A stretch of 64,000 nt of DNA from Rs1 sp029027825 (GTDB lineage Bacteria > Pseudomonadota > Gammaproteobacteria > Pseudomonadales > Balneatricaceae): assembly GCA_029027825.1 (NCBI GenBank), contig CP093399.1, positions 4,278,001-4,342,000 of the forward strand, in the 5' to 3' direction. The notes beneath the pieces were generated by a model. The model worked only from the letters and a program-made list of their open reading frames with translations. It was not told the origin of the DNA and did no database searches. How positions within the stretch are numbered: position 1 is the first letter of the stretch; each line of letters opens with the position of its first letter. Made by a program: the position numbers and the translations under genes. Positions 63,471 through 64,000 of this stretch are shown here, one piece after another.

Positions 63471-63856
63471 AAGATGATCAACCAATAGCAGAGAGCGTGA
63501 ATGCTAAGGGCGCAGGAAAGTCCCAGTCAAAATTATTACTGAAAGAATTTGTGTCAGAAGGTCATCAGCTCACTGATCAAATACCCTTTCATTATCACGA
63601 GTATTTAGAGCTAGTTGATTGGAGTGGCCGAGCGGTCAGGGCAGGTAAACGCGGTGCAATTGATGACCGTATTCCCCCGATATTAATGCGTTTAGGAATT
63701 GATGGTGAGCAGTGGCTTAAGACAATGCAGCCAAAAGGTGTACATCAGTTTAGCCGTGCGATGGGGCGCTGCGAAGCGTTACGAAAACACGCTAAAAGTT
63801 TATGTATCAAATGGATTAAAGGGATAAATTTTAGCGGAAAGTTATTTCCTACCTGA
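62843..63856 (+). CDS. RAYT/Y1-type (IS200-like) transposase, complete copy
   Basis: 337 aa, Y1_Tnp domain. Conserved features are YHCISRVVRRAFL, the HUH motif NHYHIVLYI, ISWFMKSLNESIARRAN, and GHFWEGRFKSQALLDEQALLTCMAYVELNPIRAQM. A C-terminal extension (about residues 210-337) is typical of the long RAYT-like subgroup in marine gammaproteobacteria. Members are usually single-copy and act on short palindromes; I find no clear REP palindromes flanking it. The ATG is preceded by CGGGAGG. Confidence 0.88.
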   Translation: MTRARAQQICCQDTPYYHCISRVVRRAFLCGFDQATQQDFEHRRQWMLDRLAEIDTVFCIDVCAYAIMSNHYHIVLYINKCQVDSLTDLEVIERWRTIYVGPDIIQRFVNGQKMSSAQYDLIAEIVAIWRQRLEDISWFMKSLNESIARRANLEDNCTGHFWEGRFKSQALLDEQALLTCMAYVELNPIRAQMAETPENSDFTSIKQRIEDDQPIAESVNAKGAGKSQSKLLLKEFVSEGHQLTDQIPFHYHEYLELVDWSGRAVRAGKRGAIDDRIPPILMRLGIDGEQWLKTMQPKGVHQFSRAMGRCEALRKHAKSLCIKWIKGINFSGKLFPT

Positions 63857-64000
63857 TAAGTAAAGAACACCGATTAAGATCAGCTAACACTGCTAAGTGT
63901 GAATCTTATGGTCTGTAATCAGCTGATAGCGTTAAGTTTCGCTAATTGATGCGATCCATTGCCGCTTTGTAAACTTTTCCTCTGTTACGTTTACCGACAG
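63857..64000. other. Sequence after the transposase
   Basis: No gene start within the window. A small hairpin ACACT-GCTA-AGTGT lies at about 63887-63900. Confidence 0.4.

Overview
The window looks like chromosomal DNA from a marine-type gammaproteobacterium, probably near the Cellvibrionales/Pseudomonas branch. The evidence is the 16S/23S sequence character, the conserved order ubiB-hisI-hisE-tatA-tatB-tatC, polA close to a pseudomonad-type thrB and facing engB, and a two-haem cytochrome c4. The family placement is inference; the two 16S genes would settle it.

Layout. 0-16 kb is housekeeping: a DUF938 methyltransferase, uvrD (broken by an in-frame TAA), thrB, polA, engB, cytochrome c4, an enlarged DsbA, a GGDEF protein whose 5' end carries an in-frame TAA, then ubiB-hisIE-tatABC. 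16.3-23.0 kb is rRNA operon A (16S-23S-5S, no spacer tRNAs). 23-50 kb is a mixed segment: Sel1-repeat protein, Tet-like exporter, a patch of decayed mobile DNA, a HigBA toxin-antitoxin pair, Xaa-Pro aminopeptidase, a complete opp oligopeptide importer, a siderophore/haem-type ABC importer, a lone molybdopterin oxidoreductase, a GFA-family protein, a LysE exporter, a secreted thioredoxin-like fusion, acetate kinase, gamma-glutamyltransferase (broken by an in-frame TAG), a TfoX C-terminal-domain protein and an AEC permease. 50.2-56.9 kb is rRNA operon B, a direct repeat of A about 33.9 kb away.

57.2-62 kb is a gene-cassette array of an integron: ten attC sites of about 75-105 bp with inverse cores (TAACAA) and cores (GTTA), separating small mostly unrecognised genes. 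No integrase gene is in the window, so it is a CALIN or the distal part of an integron. Cassettes encode a predicted secreted protein, two membrane proteins, a GFA-family zinc protein, a HEAT-like protein and a HEPN-like protein with an RX4H motif. The last cassette is cut by a RAYT/Y1-type transposase element, itself tandemly duplicated (62.0-63.9 kb).

The most noteworthy signals are: (1) the cassette array with heterogeneous attC sites and reverse-strand or ORF-poor cassettes; (2) three good genes each broken by a single in-frame nonsense codon, suggesting recent gene decay or consensus errors; (3) damage split between the rRNA operons, with operon A 16S carrying an altered anti-Shine-Dalgarno and helix 45 and operon B 23S carrying clustered changes at conserved bases; (4) a perfect-looking 64-bp MITE with a TAAT target duplication; (5) dispersed non-coding repeats and 5S-derived inverted sequence behind both rRNA operons.
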